NCBI RefSeq assembly: GCF_030269925.1 | Contig: NC_085117.1 | Location: 8,060,731-8,124,730 of the forward strand | Origin: Bombyx mori | Lineage: Eukaryota; Arthropoda; Insecta; Lepidoptera; Bombycidae | Direction: 5' to 3' | DNA: 64,000 nt | Shown here: in pieces, positions 10,104 through 19,715 of the stretch | Layout: each line of letters begins with the position of its first letter | Position numbering within the stretch: the first letter of the stretch is position 1 | Position numbers and translations under genes: made by a program | Notes under the pieces: model-generated | Database searches by the model: none | Told to the model about the DNA's origin: nothing | Seen by the model: only the letters and a program-made list of their open reading frames with translations

Positions 10104-12484
10104 ATGATGGCAAACTTACAAAAAACATTACCCCAGGAGGGTACCACTCTAGGTGGAGAATCCCTCCGTGCTTCCACTTCGGTGGGAGCATGCTGCCCCA
10201 CGTATTCTGGGGGGGGCAAAGCATGCCACGATGAAGGGGGCTGTGCGACGGGCAGCGGAAAACCCGTCGAACCGAGGTGTGCCAGCGCTGGCTCGACGCG
10301 CTCTGCGCTCGTCAGCGACTGCGAGGCGGCTGGCCCGAAAGGGAAAGTCAGGCGGAAGAGGAAATCGAGGGGAGTTTCTTCCCGCGAAGGGAAGGGGGGC
10401 TAACGTCGTCCTCTGACACGGATGCCCCACCGGAGAAAGTGGTGGTAGTCTCCGATTCGGCCTCTGCCGCGGAGGAGATGCCGCCCCCTAAAGGGAGACC
10501 CGCTCGGGGGAAGGGCGCACCGTCACCGGCGCCGTCATCGGCGTCGATGTCTGTCGCCTCGCTGGACGGGCGGACGACAGAAGAGGAGGAGGGCGGTCTT
10601 CGGGACCCTGCCTTGGTCATAGGCAGGGCCATGAAGACCGTCAAGTCGTATGCGGCGACCAGTGCCAAAACCAAAGCTGCTGGCCGCAGGCTGCGGGAAG
10701 TCGTCTCGCGAGTCTCGAAGGTTCTGCCTTCGGTTGCTTCCGCCAATGACCAGGTGGTGCAGCTGATGGCGGAGAATTTGAGGCTCCGAGCACAGCTACA
10801 GGCGCAGCAGCGGCCCGATGGCAAGGTTGCTGCTACCAAGCGGGTAGCCGCGACGAGGTCGTCGCCCGCGTTGCCGCGTGCCGCTGGGTCGCGGACTCCT
10901 CCGGCATCTGTGCCGGCGGTGTCGCCGCTGGTCTCCGGGGTCCCTCGGGGTCCCTGTCCCTCAGCGGCGGCTGGCGACCCGTGGCCCGTGCTGCCACCAT
11001 CGCGCGCGGTACAGCGGCGTTCGCGTCTCCCGTCGCCGCGGTCTAGGGAGGCGACGGCCGTCGAGCGGCAGCAGGGATCCGCGGGGCCACGGATCTTGGG
11101 CCTGCCGGAACCGAATTGCTACAGCCTGGACGAGATTATCGATCGCACCGTCCAGGCTGTAATGGAAAGGCTGGGTGGCGGGCTGGCGGCTCTCGAAGCG
11201 AAACGTATTGTCGCTGGTGACGCTGAACGGCCTGCGTCTACACATGCCGCGGTGTCGGGTGCTGCAGTGACCCGCTCCACCCCCGTACAGGCTCCAGCTA
11301 CTAGGGCGGGCCCGGGGCGAGACAGAGCCAAGCGGGGGGGCGGCGCTAACGCGAAGTGCACATCGCAAGCGCCTCAACCCCGTCCGCTGCCCCCGCCCCC
11401 GTCTAACATGGACGAGGGGTGGAATGTGGTGGCCCGGCGGGGTGCCAAGAGGGCCGTACCGACAGCTCCCCAAGTGGGTGGAGCACCGGCCACTGCGGCG
11501 TCTCAGGCTGCTCCCCAACAGGGTCGAGCGCCTGTGGCCGCCAAGAAAAAGAAGACGAAGAAGAAGTCGACGCGCGCGCCGCGGTCGGCGGCAGTGGTCT
11601 TAACGCTGCTGCCGGCCGCCGAGGCCAAGGGCGTGTCATACGGAGATGTAGTCTCCCGGGCGTGCGCGGCTATTGATCTGGACGAGATCGGGGCGGGGGA
11701 GGGCCTCCGCTGTAGGCTGACGGCCAATGGGGCCAAGCTACTAGAGTGTCCCGGTGCCGATAGTTCCGGCATCGCGGAGCGTCTGGCGGCGAAGCTCCGT
11801 ACGGTTCTGCCTGAGGAGGAGGTTCGAGTGCACAGGCCGGTCAAAATGGCTGAATTGAGAGTGACCGGCCTGGACGACTGCACCACTAAGGATGAGGTGG
11901 CGGCGGCTATTGCCGCCCGGGGCAACTGCGCCCTGGAGAGTATAACCGTAGGCGAGCTGCGCCTCGGTTATACCGGGGCTGGCTCTGTTTGGGTGCGTTG
12001 CCCGGTAGAGGCGGCCACCTCCTTGGCTGCTCCTCCGCCCGGGAGACCGTCGGGGGAACCGGGCAGGTTGCGCGTGGGCTGGATAGCGGCCCGCGTGCGC
12101 CTTCTCGAACCACGCGCCTGGCGGTGCCTCAGATGCTTCAGCACTGGGCACTGCCTTGCTAAATGCGCGAGTGCCGTTGACCGCAGCGGATTGTGCTTTC
12201 GCTGTGGTCAGCCGGGACACAAGGCGGCCGTGTGCTCGGCTGCGCCGCACTGCTTATTATGTGCGGCGGCCGGGCGCAAGGCTGACCACCGGGCCGGGGG
12301 CAAGGCCTGCCCTCCGGCCAGCAAGAATGCTGAACGAAATCGGCGCCGCCAAGCTAAGCGGCGTCAAAAGAAGCGGTTGGCCGGGGGAGCACCGGCCGGC
12401 ACTTTGTCCCCCGCTGAGGCGTTCGCGCCCGATAGCGGGGGCAATGGAGTAGGGGAGGGAGCGATGGATGTGGTTCAGTCTTAA
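10104..12484 (+). CDS. ORF1 (Gag-like) of the R1-clade element, frameshifted once
   Basis: ORF1 proteins bind the element RNA and package it with ORF2. The C terminus shows three zinc knuckles typical of R1-clade ORF1: 'CLRCFSTGHCLAKC', 'CFRCGQPGHKAAVC' and a third starting 'CLLCAAAGRKADH', followed by a basic tail. The middle is Ala/Pro/Arg-rich with a short coiled-coil-like stretch near 10740-10800. The main open frame runs from 10277 to the stop at 12482-12484, but its first in-frame ATG is only at 10478. A separate frame opens at ATG 10104 and stops at about 10403, just after a run of six G's (10395-10400). It continues into the main frame if one base is missing from that run. I infer an original start at 10104 and a single-base loss, though a start at 10478 is possible. 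The stop overlaps the ORF2 start. Confidence 0.8.
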
Positions 12485-12486
12485 TG
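12482..12486 (+). promoter_or_regulatory. UAAUG stop-start overlap between ORF1 and ORF2
   Basis: The ORF1 stop TAA (12482-12484) shares its last A with the ORF2 ATG (12484-12486). The same UAAUG arrangement is known from SART1, an R1-clade telomeric element of Bombyx, where termination at ORF1 couples to reinitiation at ORF2. Function here is inferred by analogy. Confidence 0.8.
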
Positions 12487-15400
12487 GATCACACCTATCG
12501 CTTCCTGCAGGGAAACTTGAACCACTCCGCTGGGGCTCAGGACATGTTGCTCCAGACCATGGCGGAGTGGTCAATTGACGTGGCTGTGGTCGCCGAGCCA
12601 TACTTCGTTCCCCCAGCGGATGACTGTTGGTTTGGGGACGTTGATGGCTTGGCGGCCATACATATCAGAAGAACCGCGATGGTCCCCCCCCTGGCGATGG
12701 TGACCAGGGGCCCCGGGATCGTCGCGGTACAGTTAGAAAATATCGTCGTGATCGGGGTGTACTTTTCTCCGAATCGGCCTACCGTCGAGTTCGAGCGGTT
12801 CCTGGACGGGCTAGAGGTGATCGCTCGTCACCTCGCTCCCCGTTCAGTGATACTGGCGGGGGACTTCAATGCGAAGTCTGTCGCTTGGGGTTCCCCATTC
12901 ACGGACGCTCGTGGTAGGCTGCTGGAGGAGTGGGCGGTCGCGGTCGGTCTCTGTATCGTTAATAGGGGCTCGATCGCGACTTGCGTGCGGTGGACGGGCG
13001 AGTCTATCGTGGACTTGACGTTCGCGAGCTCGCCCGTCGCGCGGCGCATCCTCGGCTGGAGAGTGGTGGTGGGGGCGGAATCGTTGTCCGATCACCGGTA
13101 TATCCGGTACGATCTTTCTGCCCCTGCGCCGACGCCGGCTGCAGGTGCCCGCGGGGTTGACCCCCCGCAGAGTGCATCCCGGTCATTCCCTAGGTGGGCA
13201 CTGAAGCTCCTGAACAGGGAGCTCCTGGTGGAGGCCTCTATGGTGGCGGCGTGGGCGCCCAAGCGCCCACAACCTGTCGATGTGGAAACCGAGGCCGAAT
13301 GGTTCCGGGGCGCGATGCACCGCATATGTGATGCCTCGATGCCCCGGGTCGGCTCTCGGCACTCTGGACGGCGACAGTCGCCCTGGTGGTCGCCCGAAAT
13401 TGCAAGACTGCGTGCGGTCTCCATTCGGGCGAGCCGCCGGTGCACTAGACACCGCCGTCGCCGCCGCCTGCGGCGCGACGAGCCCGTCGCGTTCGCGGAG
13501 GAGGAAGCTCGGCTGCACCGCGAATATCGCGCTGCGAAGGACGCCCTGCGGCTGGCCATCAGGCGGGCCAAGGAGCAGAACATGGAGAGACTCTTGGAGG
13601 CGCTCGAAGCGGATCCGTGGGGGAGCCCATACAAATTGGTACGCGGCAAGTTGCGCCCGTGGGCCCCCTCTATGACTGAGCGTCTCCAGCCCCAGCAGCT
13701 GCGGGACATCGTTTCGGCGTTGTTCCCGCAGGAGCGGGAGGGTTTTGTCCCTCCCGCTATGGGCGGGCCGTCTGACACCGTCGACGGCCAAGCTCCTGCT
13801 GAGGTGCCTCGTATTACCGAGGCAGAGCTCCGGGTGGCCGTTGTCAAGATGACTGCGAAAGACACGGCCCCCGGCCCGGACGGAGTCCACGGCCGGGTAT
13901 TGGCCTTGGCCCTCGGTGCCCTGGGGGACCGGCTCCTTGAGCTATATAATGGCTGCTTGGAGTCGGGACGGTTTCCGTCGCTCTGGCGGACGGGTAGACT
14001 TGTGTTGTTGAGGAAGGAGGGGCGCCCGGTGGATACAGCCGCCGGGTATCGTCCTATCGTGCTGCTGGACGAGGCGGGAAAATTGCTGGAACGTATTCTG
14101 GCTGCCCGCATCGTTCGGCACCTGGTCGGGGTGGGGCCTGACCTGTCGGCGGAGCAGTACGGCTTCCGGGAGGGCCGTTCGACCGTGGATGCAATTCTTC
14201 GCGTGCGGTCCCTCTCGGACGAGGCCGTTTCTCGGGGTGGGGTGGCGCTGGCGGTGTCTCTTGACATCGCCAACGCATTTAACACTCTGCCCTGGACCGT
14301 GATAGGGGGGGCACTGGAGAGGCATGGAGTGCCCCTCTACCTCCGCCGGCTGGTTGGGTCCTATTTGGGGGCCAGGTCGGTCGTATGTACCGGGTACGGT
14401 GGGACCCTTCATCGTTTTCCGGTCGTGCGTGGTGTTCCGCAGGGGTCGGTTCTCGGCCCCCTCTTGTGGAATATCGGGTACGACTGGGTGCTGAGGGGCG
14501 CCCTCCTCCCGGGCCTCCGCGTTATTTGTTACGCGGACGACACGTTGGTCGTGGCCCGGGGGGATGATTTTAGGGAGTCTGCCCGTCTCGCCACAGCGGG
14601 AGTGGCCCTCGTCGTCGGAAGGATAAGGAGGCTGGGTCTCGACGTGGCGCTCAATAAATCCGAGGCTCTGTGGTTTCACGGGCCGCGGAGGGCGCCACCC
14701 GTTGACACCCACATCGTGGTTGGAGGCGTCCGGATAGGGGTCGGGGTGCAGTTGAAGTACCTCGGCCTCGTGTTGGACAGCCGGTGGGCCTTTCGTGCTC
14801 ACTTTGCGGAGCTGGTCCCCCGATTGATGGGGACGGCCGGTTCTTTGAGCCGGCTGCTCCCGAATATTGGGGGACCGGATCAGGTTGTGCGCCGTCTCTA
14901 CGCGGGGGTGGTGCGATCGATGGCCCTGTACGGTGCACCTGTGTGGGCTGAGCCGCGCAACCGGGCCACTATGGCTCGGTTCTTGCGCCGGCCGCAGCGC
15001 ACCGTTGCCATCAGGGTCATCCGCGGATATCGCACCGTCTCCTTCGAGGCGGCGTGTGTTTTGGCGGGGACGCCGCCATGGGAGCTGGAGGCGGAGTCGC
15101 TCGCTGCCGACTATCGGTGGCGCAGCGAGCTTCGTGCTCGGGGCGTGGCGCGTGTCCCCGAGAGTGAGCTGCGGGCGCGGAAGGCCCATTCTCGGCGGTC
15201 CGTGCTCGAGTCGTGGTCGAGGCGATTGGCCAACCCCACGTGGGGGCTACGGACCGTCGAGGCGGTTTACCCGGTCTTTGATGACTGGGTGAATCGTGGC
15301 GAGGGACGTCTCACCTTTCGTCTGGTGCAGGTGCTGACCGGGCACGGATGCTTCGGGAAGTACCTGCGCCGGATAGGGGCTGAGCCGACGACGAGGTGTC

Positions 15401-15699
15401 ACCATTGTGGACACGACCTGGACACGGCGGAGCATACGCTCGCTGTCTGCCCCGCTTGGGAGGTGCAGCGCCGTGTCCTGGTCGCAAAGATAGGACCTGA
15501 CTTGTCGCTGCCTGGCGTCGTGGCGTCGATGCTTGGCAGCGATGAGTCATGGAAGGCTATGCTCGACTTCTGCGAGTGCACCATCTCGCAGAAGGAGGCG
15601 GCGGGGCGAGTGAGGGAAAGCTCTCCTCACTACGCAGAAACCCGCCGCCGCCGAGCAGGGGGTCGGGACCGGGGTCGTATCCGTGACCTGGCCCCCTAA
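12484..15699 (+). CDS. ORF2 polyprotein of the R1-clade element: endonuclease and reverse transcriptase
   Basis: A 1071-residue intact frame for target-primed reverse transcription. The APE-type endonuclease occupies roughly residues 1-220: 'QGNLNHSAGAQ' near residue 9, 'AEPYF' near 38, 'GDFNAK' at 126-131 and catalytic 'SDH' at 202-204. The reverse transcriptase spans roughly 430-760, with 'GFREGRST' at 560-567, 'PQGS' at 652-655 and the catalytic 'YADD' at 683-686. A C-terminal zinc motif has C972, C975, H984 and C989 (C-x2-C-x8-H-x4-C), as in other R1-clade ORF2 proteins. I see no broken catalytic residue. Translation probably depends on coupling at the UAAUG overlap. The length matches the family. 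Insertion in a non-rDNA site suggests a relaxed or different target from R1 itself. Confidence 0.95.
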   Translation: MDHTYRFLQGNLNHSAGAQDMLLQTMAEWSIDVAVVAEPYFVPPADDCWFGDVDGLAAIHIRRTAMVPPLAMVTRGPGIVAVQLENIVVIGVYFSPNRPTVEFERFLDGLEVIARHLAPRSVILAGDFNAKSVAWGSPFTDARGRLLEEWAVAVGLCIVNRGSIATCVRWTGESIVDLTFASSPVARRILGWRVVVGAESLSDHRYIRYDLSAPAPTPAAGARGVDPPQSASRSFPRWALKLLNRELLVEASMVAAWAPKRPQPVDVETEAEWFRGAMHRICDASMPRVGSRHSGRRQSPWWSPEIARLRAVSIRASRRCTRHRRRRRLRRDEPVAFAEEEARLHREYRAAKDALRLAIRRAKEQNMERLLEALEADPWGSPYKLVRGKLRPWAPSMTERLQPQQLRDIVSALFPQEREGFVPPAMGGPSDTVDGQAPAEVPRITEAELRVAVVKMTAKDTAPGPDGVHGRVLALALGALGDRLLELYNGCLESGRFPSLWRTGRLVLLRKEGRPVDTAAGYRPIVLLDEAGKLLERILAARIVRHLVGVGPDLSAEQYGFREGRSTVDAILRVRSLSDEAVSRGGVALAVSLDIANAFNTLPWTVIGGALERHGVPLYLRRLVGSYLGARSVVCTGYGGTLHRFPVVRGVPQGSVLGPLLWNIGYDWVLRGALLPGLRVICYADDTLVVARGDDFRESARLATAGVALVVGRIRRLGLDVALNKSEALWFHGPRRAPPVDTHIVVGGVRIGVGVQLKYLGLVLDSRWAFRAHFAELVPRLMGTAGSLSRLLPNIGGPDQVVRRLYAGVVRSMALYGAPVWAEPRNRATMARFLRRPQRTVAIRVIRGYRTVSFEAACVLAGTPPWELEAESLAADYRWRSELRARGVARVPESELRARKAHSRRSVLESWSRRLANPTWGLRTVEAVYPVFDDWVNRGEGRLTFRLVQVLTGHGCFGKYLRRIGAEPTTRCHHCGHDLDTAEHTLAVCPAWEVQRRVLVAKIGPDLSLPGVVASMLGSDESWKAMLDFCECTISQKEAAGRVRESSPHYAETRRRRAGGRDRGRIRDLAP

Positions 15700-16129
15700 G
15701 AGCTAGGGGTCCCACCCGTTTGTGCGGGGAGGGACCCAGACGAGGGGTGGCGTGCTCTGCACGCTCACCCGCAATAGGAAGCCGGGTGATGGTAGACCGC
15801 GTTCCCCCGACCGCTCTGGGGGAAGGTGTAACGCGGCGCCATCAAAGCGGGCTCTCGGCCCGCTGAACGAGGGAACCGGTGGTCGTTTCGCTGGCGGCCA
15901 CCGGTCCGGCGTCCGTGGGACGGTGGGATGGATGTAATGTGCTCTGCGTCAACCCTGTCCCGCCGTTTCAATAGCCCCGACTGGGCTCCGGCCCGGTCCG
16001 AGGTAGGGCGCCGGTTGTGAGCGGCAGGAGTTTTTAGTGAGGTTCAACTCCCACATACCCCACCTGCCGCGCGGGTGGGGATCCGGCGATTTTCTCCTGT
16101 GGAAAAAAAAAAAAAAAAAAAAAAAAAAA
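15700..16129 (+). other. 3' UTR and poly(A) tail of the R1-clade element
   Basis: GC-rich untranslated region after the ORF2 stop, ending in 27 consecutive A's (16103-16129) directly before the right target duplication. It is not recognisably the same as the 3' UTR of the two R1-type copies at 45.8-49.8 kb, so these belong to different subfamilies. Confidence 0.85.
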
Positions 16130-16143
16130 GACCTAATAAGAGT
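16130..16143 (+). repeat. Right 14-bp target-site duplication
   Basis: Exact copy of 9290-9303, directly after the poly(A) tail. Confidence 0.9.
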
Positions 16144-16546
16144 AGGGCGTCTCGGCAGGAAAAAACCACGCGGTCGATTGCCTGACCCGTTGGTCAAAAC
16201 TGATAGCATGGCATACCAATTAGAATATCGAAAGCACTTAAGATTGTCGAAGGAGAACAACTGTGAAACGAGTGGTCATAGAGTAGCTTTTATACCAGAA
16301 ACGTCTTTTAGAAATAAAAACACCGACTCTGAAGAGGAATTAGAAAAAAAAACGAAACGTACACAATTCGATCAGCTACATTGGGTCGTTTCAAGTATGT
16401 ACCTTGTAATAATGATGACGGTACCAAGGCGTACGGCCCGGCCTTAACACGCGAAAAGACCCTTACAATCAATAATTTACCCACGTATCACGATGTTGTG
16501 TTCCGCGTTTTGTATCTTTTGACAATTAGATTTTTTGCAATGAAAC
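16144..16546 (+). pseudogene. RTE-type LINE remnant (right half) plus an unassigned coding-like stretch
   Basis: The first about 60 bases continue the LINE remnant interrupted at 9303. Beyond that an open frame reaches about 16447 with Lys/Glu-rich character ('TDSEEELEKKTKRTQFDQLH'). A second frame then carries on to a stop near 16553 ('NNDDGTKAYGPALTREKTL'). The switch suggests a frameshifted old coding sequence. 'tttcaagtatgt' at 16390-16401 could be mistaken for a splice donor, but joining it to the exon at 26857 gives a stop at once. I recognise no protein. Confidence 0.35.
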
Positions 16547-17460
16547 TTCTTTAGAATCGTTGTGATGTGATGATTTCAAACTCGATGAAACGAAATAATT
16601 CAGCGGAGGTGTCAAGGGACACTCGGATGGAACGAAGCTCCTTTCGATTAATTAGTGAAGGAATTAAGAAATAATTTTTTTTTTAAGTTATAATAATAAA
16701 TTACGGCATTATGAAGAAAAAAAAACAATACTATGAACTAAATTACTATTGTTGAAACGCTATCTCGAGAAACCGTACTCATTACGCGAACCAATCGGAT
16801 ACGAGCAATGTCACGCGATAAGCGCCTACACGTTGATTGGTCAGAATGACGGATCTAAAAAGTGTCGTGACAACTTTTCGTAAGAATTTTTTCCGTCTAG
16901 CCCCCTTTCACAACGCGCGATAAGGCACTTCGTTCCAATAGCTTACTATAGCAAAAAGTGTCGTGACAACTTTTCGTAAGAATTTATAGCAAAAAGTGTC
17001 GTGACAACTTTTCGTAAGAATTTATAGCAAAAAGTGTCGTGACAACTTTTCGTAAGAATTTTTTCCGTCTAGCCCCCTTTCACAACGCGCGATAAGGAAC
17101 TTCGTTCCAAAAATGAAACGTGAAGTTAAAATATCAATTCACAGAGGGCGCTACCTCATACTATAAAAGATGATTTACAATTATTTCAATTTAGTTTTTT
17201 ATCAAAAGATGTCGCTGCACGTAAATTCAACAATTCCTGAATTGCGATGACGAGATGTTACACAGTTGATAGACGTTCTCGTATTTCTCTTGCTAAATCA
17301 TACTTACATTACTTACCTCGTGTAGACATGCCGTGGTCATGCAGGCGGTTCCCCCAGAGTGAGGCTTCTCCATTGCACTGCGGAGTTGGTGGTTGACTTG
17401 CGATTATTCTTATTTTTTATAAGTTTCACTTCTACCCTGTGTGACTTGCACATGTACACA
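16547..17460 (+). repeat. Interspersed repeat, composite
   Basis: Its edges match, inverted, the repeat at 21980-22345: 'cttctttagaatcgttgtga' at the left, 'tcaattcacagagggcgcta' in the middle, 'gtttcacttctacc' plus 'gcacatgta' at the right. Two other modules sit inside: the hairpin/tandem module at 16857-17109, and a block at 17190-17415 ('gttcaacaattcctgaat', 'gatgttacacagttgataga', 'catgcaggcggttccc') that recurs at 56160-56370. It looks like nested non-autonomous DNA elements. Confidence 0.55.
16857..17109 (+). repeat. 38-bp tandem array inside an 80-bp direct repeat
   Basis: A unit starting 'tagcaaaaagtgtcgtgaca' is repeated three times with a 38-bp period from 16949 to about 17060. A fourth related unit starts at about 16857. 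The first and last units continue into the same block: 'ttttccgtctagccccctt', 'cacaacgcgcgataagg', then an 'acttcgttcc' end. The near identity implies recent expansion. Confidence 0.8.
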
Positions 17461-17570
17461 CAATTTTTTTTCTTATCCTAAAACAATATTAAATAGTGCA
17501 CGACACATTGTTTGGTAAATTACAAAGGTGTTATTTATTATTTGTTACCTTGTTGAACAAAATGCATACA

Positions 17571-17785
17571 TATCGAGGGATGAAAGGCAACATTAAAACA
17601 TTACAGAAGAGCCATTTAAAGTTTAAAATATGGAAAACAAGACATCATAACAAAAAAAACATCTGCAGTTATTTGAATGGAGAAAATTGAAGTTCAATTA
17701 AAACATCGATCTGTTGATGCTAATATGAAATAAAACGGTCCTTTAATAATTAGAAAGGACAATGTCGCAAATTAAGGGAAATATA
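17571..17785 (+). mobile_element. mariner-type MITE, partial
   Basis: Starts after TA with 'tcgagggatgaaaggc' and shares an internal block with 19469-19715: 'gccatttaaagttt', 'atcataac', 'tgaagttcaattaaaa'. The right terminal repeat is not clear. Confidence 0.5.
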
Positions 17786-18823
17786 GCTATAATAAAATAT
17801 AAGCAGACCACGCCTTCGATTCTTCGATTTGTAATGTTAACACTTAAGAGTCGTTAAGTAATAAGTGAGTGTTTCTTACTTCTTCTAGAGTACCGATTCA
17901 ACTTGTAGATCGCGCGGGTCTGCCCTTACCGCCTCTGTTCGGCGAGGACAACCGATGTCTCATAGGAAAAGTGTAATTTACATCTAAGATACACCTTGAT
18001 ATGACGATTCTCTTCCAAACAACTCAAACTTATCCAACAAAGTTTCTCGGTTTTGTGTTTTGTTCTATAGTCTCAAAGTAGAATATATCCTCTGACTATA
18101 TCACAAACAATAAGTGTCTCTACATAATAAATTATCACACATTGTATATACGATTAAACACATTTAAAATCCTAAGAATTTTAATTACGTTTGACCGTGA
18201 AGACGACCTCCATTGAGCTACGTATTCTAATATTGAATTCGTTTGAAATTCGACTTTCGTAAATTTTTTATTTTTTTATTTATTTGTTGCTATAAATCGA
18301 CCATCGAGTGATTATCTGTTGTCCATAGACGTCACAACTCGATCGTCGCTAACCAGTTCAAGACGTGGATTCGAAGATAATGTAAATAAAAATGGAATAA
18401 CGAATATTTTTTTGGAAGTCTAATATCATCTTATATTTTACATTATTTGCTTAAATCTTTCGTTATAAAGATTAATTAAGTCCCGTCTAAAACAAAAAAA
18501 ACACGTAATCGCGTCTCGCCATGTGGGCGTATTTTTATATTGTCGTCGAGATGAAATCGCGGAAGCGTTGTTTGTCGTATGAATAATGAAAATACATTTA
18601 AAAGTACGCAAAATACGTGCTTATTAAGAAAAAGACAAAATTATTAAGAAATAAATCAGTGTTGTGGTTTGACATAAAAAAAATTGTATGGCTCTTAACG
18701 AAGTTACATTCATTATCTCCATTATATTATTACAGTGTTAACGACATTAACATAATTATTCTAAAAAGCATTTCGATATCTAGGTAACGATTTAAACACA
18801 TTTGTCTGTTCATCGGTTTATTT
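17786..18823. other. AT-rich sequence, no gene seen
   Basis: No frame, exon or clear repeat that I can support. Confidence 0.45.
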
Positions 18824-19197
18824 GTCGTCGTGGCCTAAAGGATAATACGTCCGGTGCATTCGTAACTAGCGATGCACCGGTGTTCGAATCCCGCAGGCGG
18901 GTACCAATTTTTCTAATGAAATACGTACTTAACAAATGTTCAAAATTTATTAATGACTGGTGGTAGGACCTCTTGTGAGTCCGCACGGGTAGGTACCGCC
19001 ACCCCGCCTATTTCTGCCGTGTAGCGGTAATGCGTTTCGGTTTGAAGGGTGGGGCAGCCGTTGTAACTATACTGAGACCTTGGAACTCATATCTCAAGGA
19101 GGGTGGCGGCATTTACGTTGTAGATGTCTATGGGCTTCAGTAACCACCTAAAACCAGGCTGGCTGTGAGCTCGTCCACAGATACAAGCAAAAAAAAA
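18824..19197 (+). mobile_element. Bm1 SINE, near full length
   Basis: The tRNA-like head at 18824-18915 ('gtcgtggcctaaaggata', box B 'ggtgttcgaatcccgc') is followed by 'gtaccaatttttctaatgaa', a shortened middle, 'actggtggtaggacctcttg', 'gcgtttcggtttgaagggtg' and an A-rich tail at 19191. The internal pol III promoter region looks preserved. Confidence 0.9.
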
Positions 19198-19468
19198 TAC
19201 TGCGAGAAATCTACTTTGTTGTAACTTTTGGTGTTTAAAATCTAATAATAATAAATAAAAACCGATGTCCTTATAAAATCCACTGCGATGTTATAAATTC
19301 TTTTCTTTTTTTCACAAGTAATAAAAGGTGAACTTCATCTCAAGATATGTAAATATTTACGCTGCTATCTCTGTACTATATAGTATCATCGAAAATGTAT
19401 TCAGCTACTGCACTCGTCGGTCGAATTTTATCTGCAATTGTAAGCTTGAAAAAACCTAACAAAATGCA

Positions 19469-19715
19469 TACGAGGGATCAAAAGCTATTTAGCTTAAGCG
19501 ACATTTTTGCAACTTTACCAGAGTCATTTAAAGTTAAAAACTGAAAAAAATATCATAACGAAAACAAAAAATCTTCAACTATTTCAATGGAGTAAACTTA
19601 ATTGAAGTTCAATTAAAAAAATCGTACTAAATATAGCACAGCTTTAGTTACAAAGATAAATGTCTCATATTAAGCGAAATGTCGCTTAAACCAAATAGCC
19701 TTTCACCTCTCGATA
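19469..19715. mobile_element. MITE with long inverted repeats and TA ends
   Basis: About 247 bp flanked by TA. The inverted repeats are about 35 bp: the left begins 'cgagggatcaaaagctattt' and the right, read inverted, begins 'tcgagaggtgaaaggctatt'; both reach 'taagcgacat'. TA targets and this structure fit the Tc1/mariner superfamily. A third, right-end-only relative lies at 21720-21775 ('gcctttcatcccctcgata'). Confidence 0.65.

Larger units (their letters stand above)
9304..16129 (+). mobile_element. Full-length R1-clade non-LTR retrotransposon
   Basis: A 6.8-kb element bounded by an exact 14-bp duplication. It has an 800-bp GC-rich 5' UTR with internal tandem repeats, two ORFs joined by a stop-start overlap, a 400-bp 3' UTR and a 27-A tail. 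ORF2 carries an APE-type endonuclease, a reverse transcriptase and a C-terminal CCHC-type zinc motif, which together place it in the R1 clade (R1, TRAS, SART, Waldo and relatives). It sits in a decayed LINE remnant, not in 28S rDNA or telomeric repeats. ORF2 is intact and ORF1 appears to carry one frameshift, so the copy is recent. I cannot assign a published family name. Confidence 0.92.

Noticed and set aside
10348..15189. Long minus-strand open frames across the R1-clade element
   Set aside because: Antisense shadows of ORF1/ORF2 caused by high GC; no motif support.
16381..16401. Splice donor-like tttcaagtatgt suggesting an upstream host exon
   Set aside because: Joining 16394 to the acceptor at 26857 gives an immediate in-frame stop, and the upstream part is interrupted by the 6.8-kb element within a LINE remnant.
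16857..17060. Possible CRISPR-like array (regular 38-bp units)
   Set aside because: Units are contiguous without unique spacers, lie in an insect MITE, and there are no cas genes.
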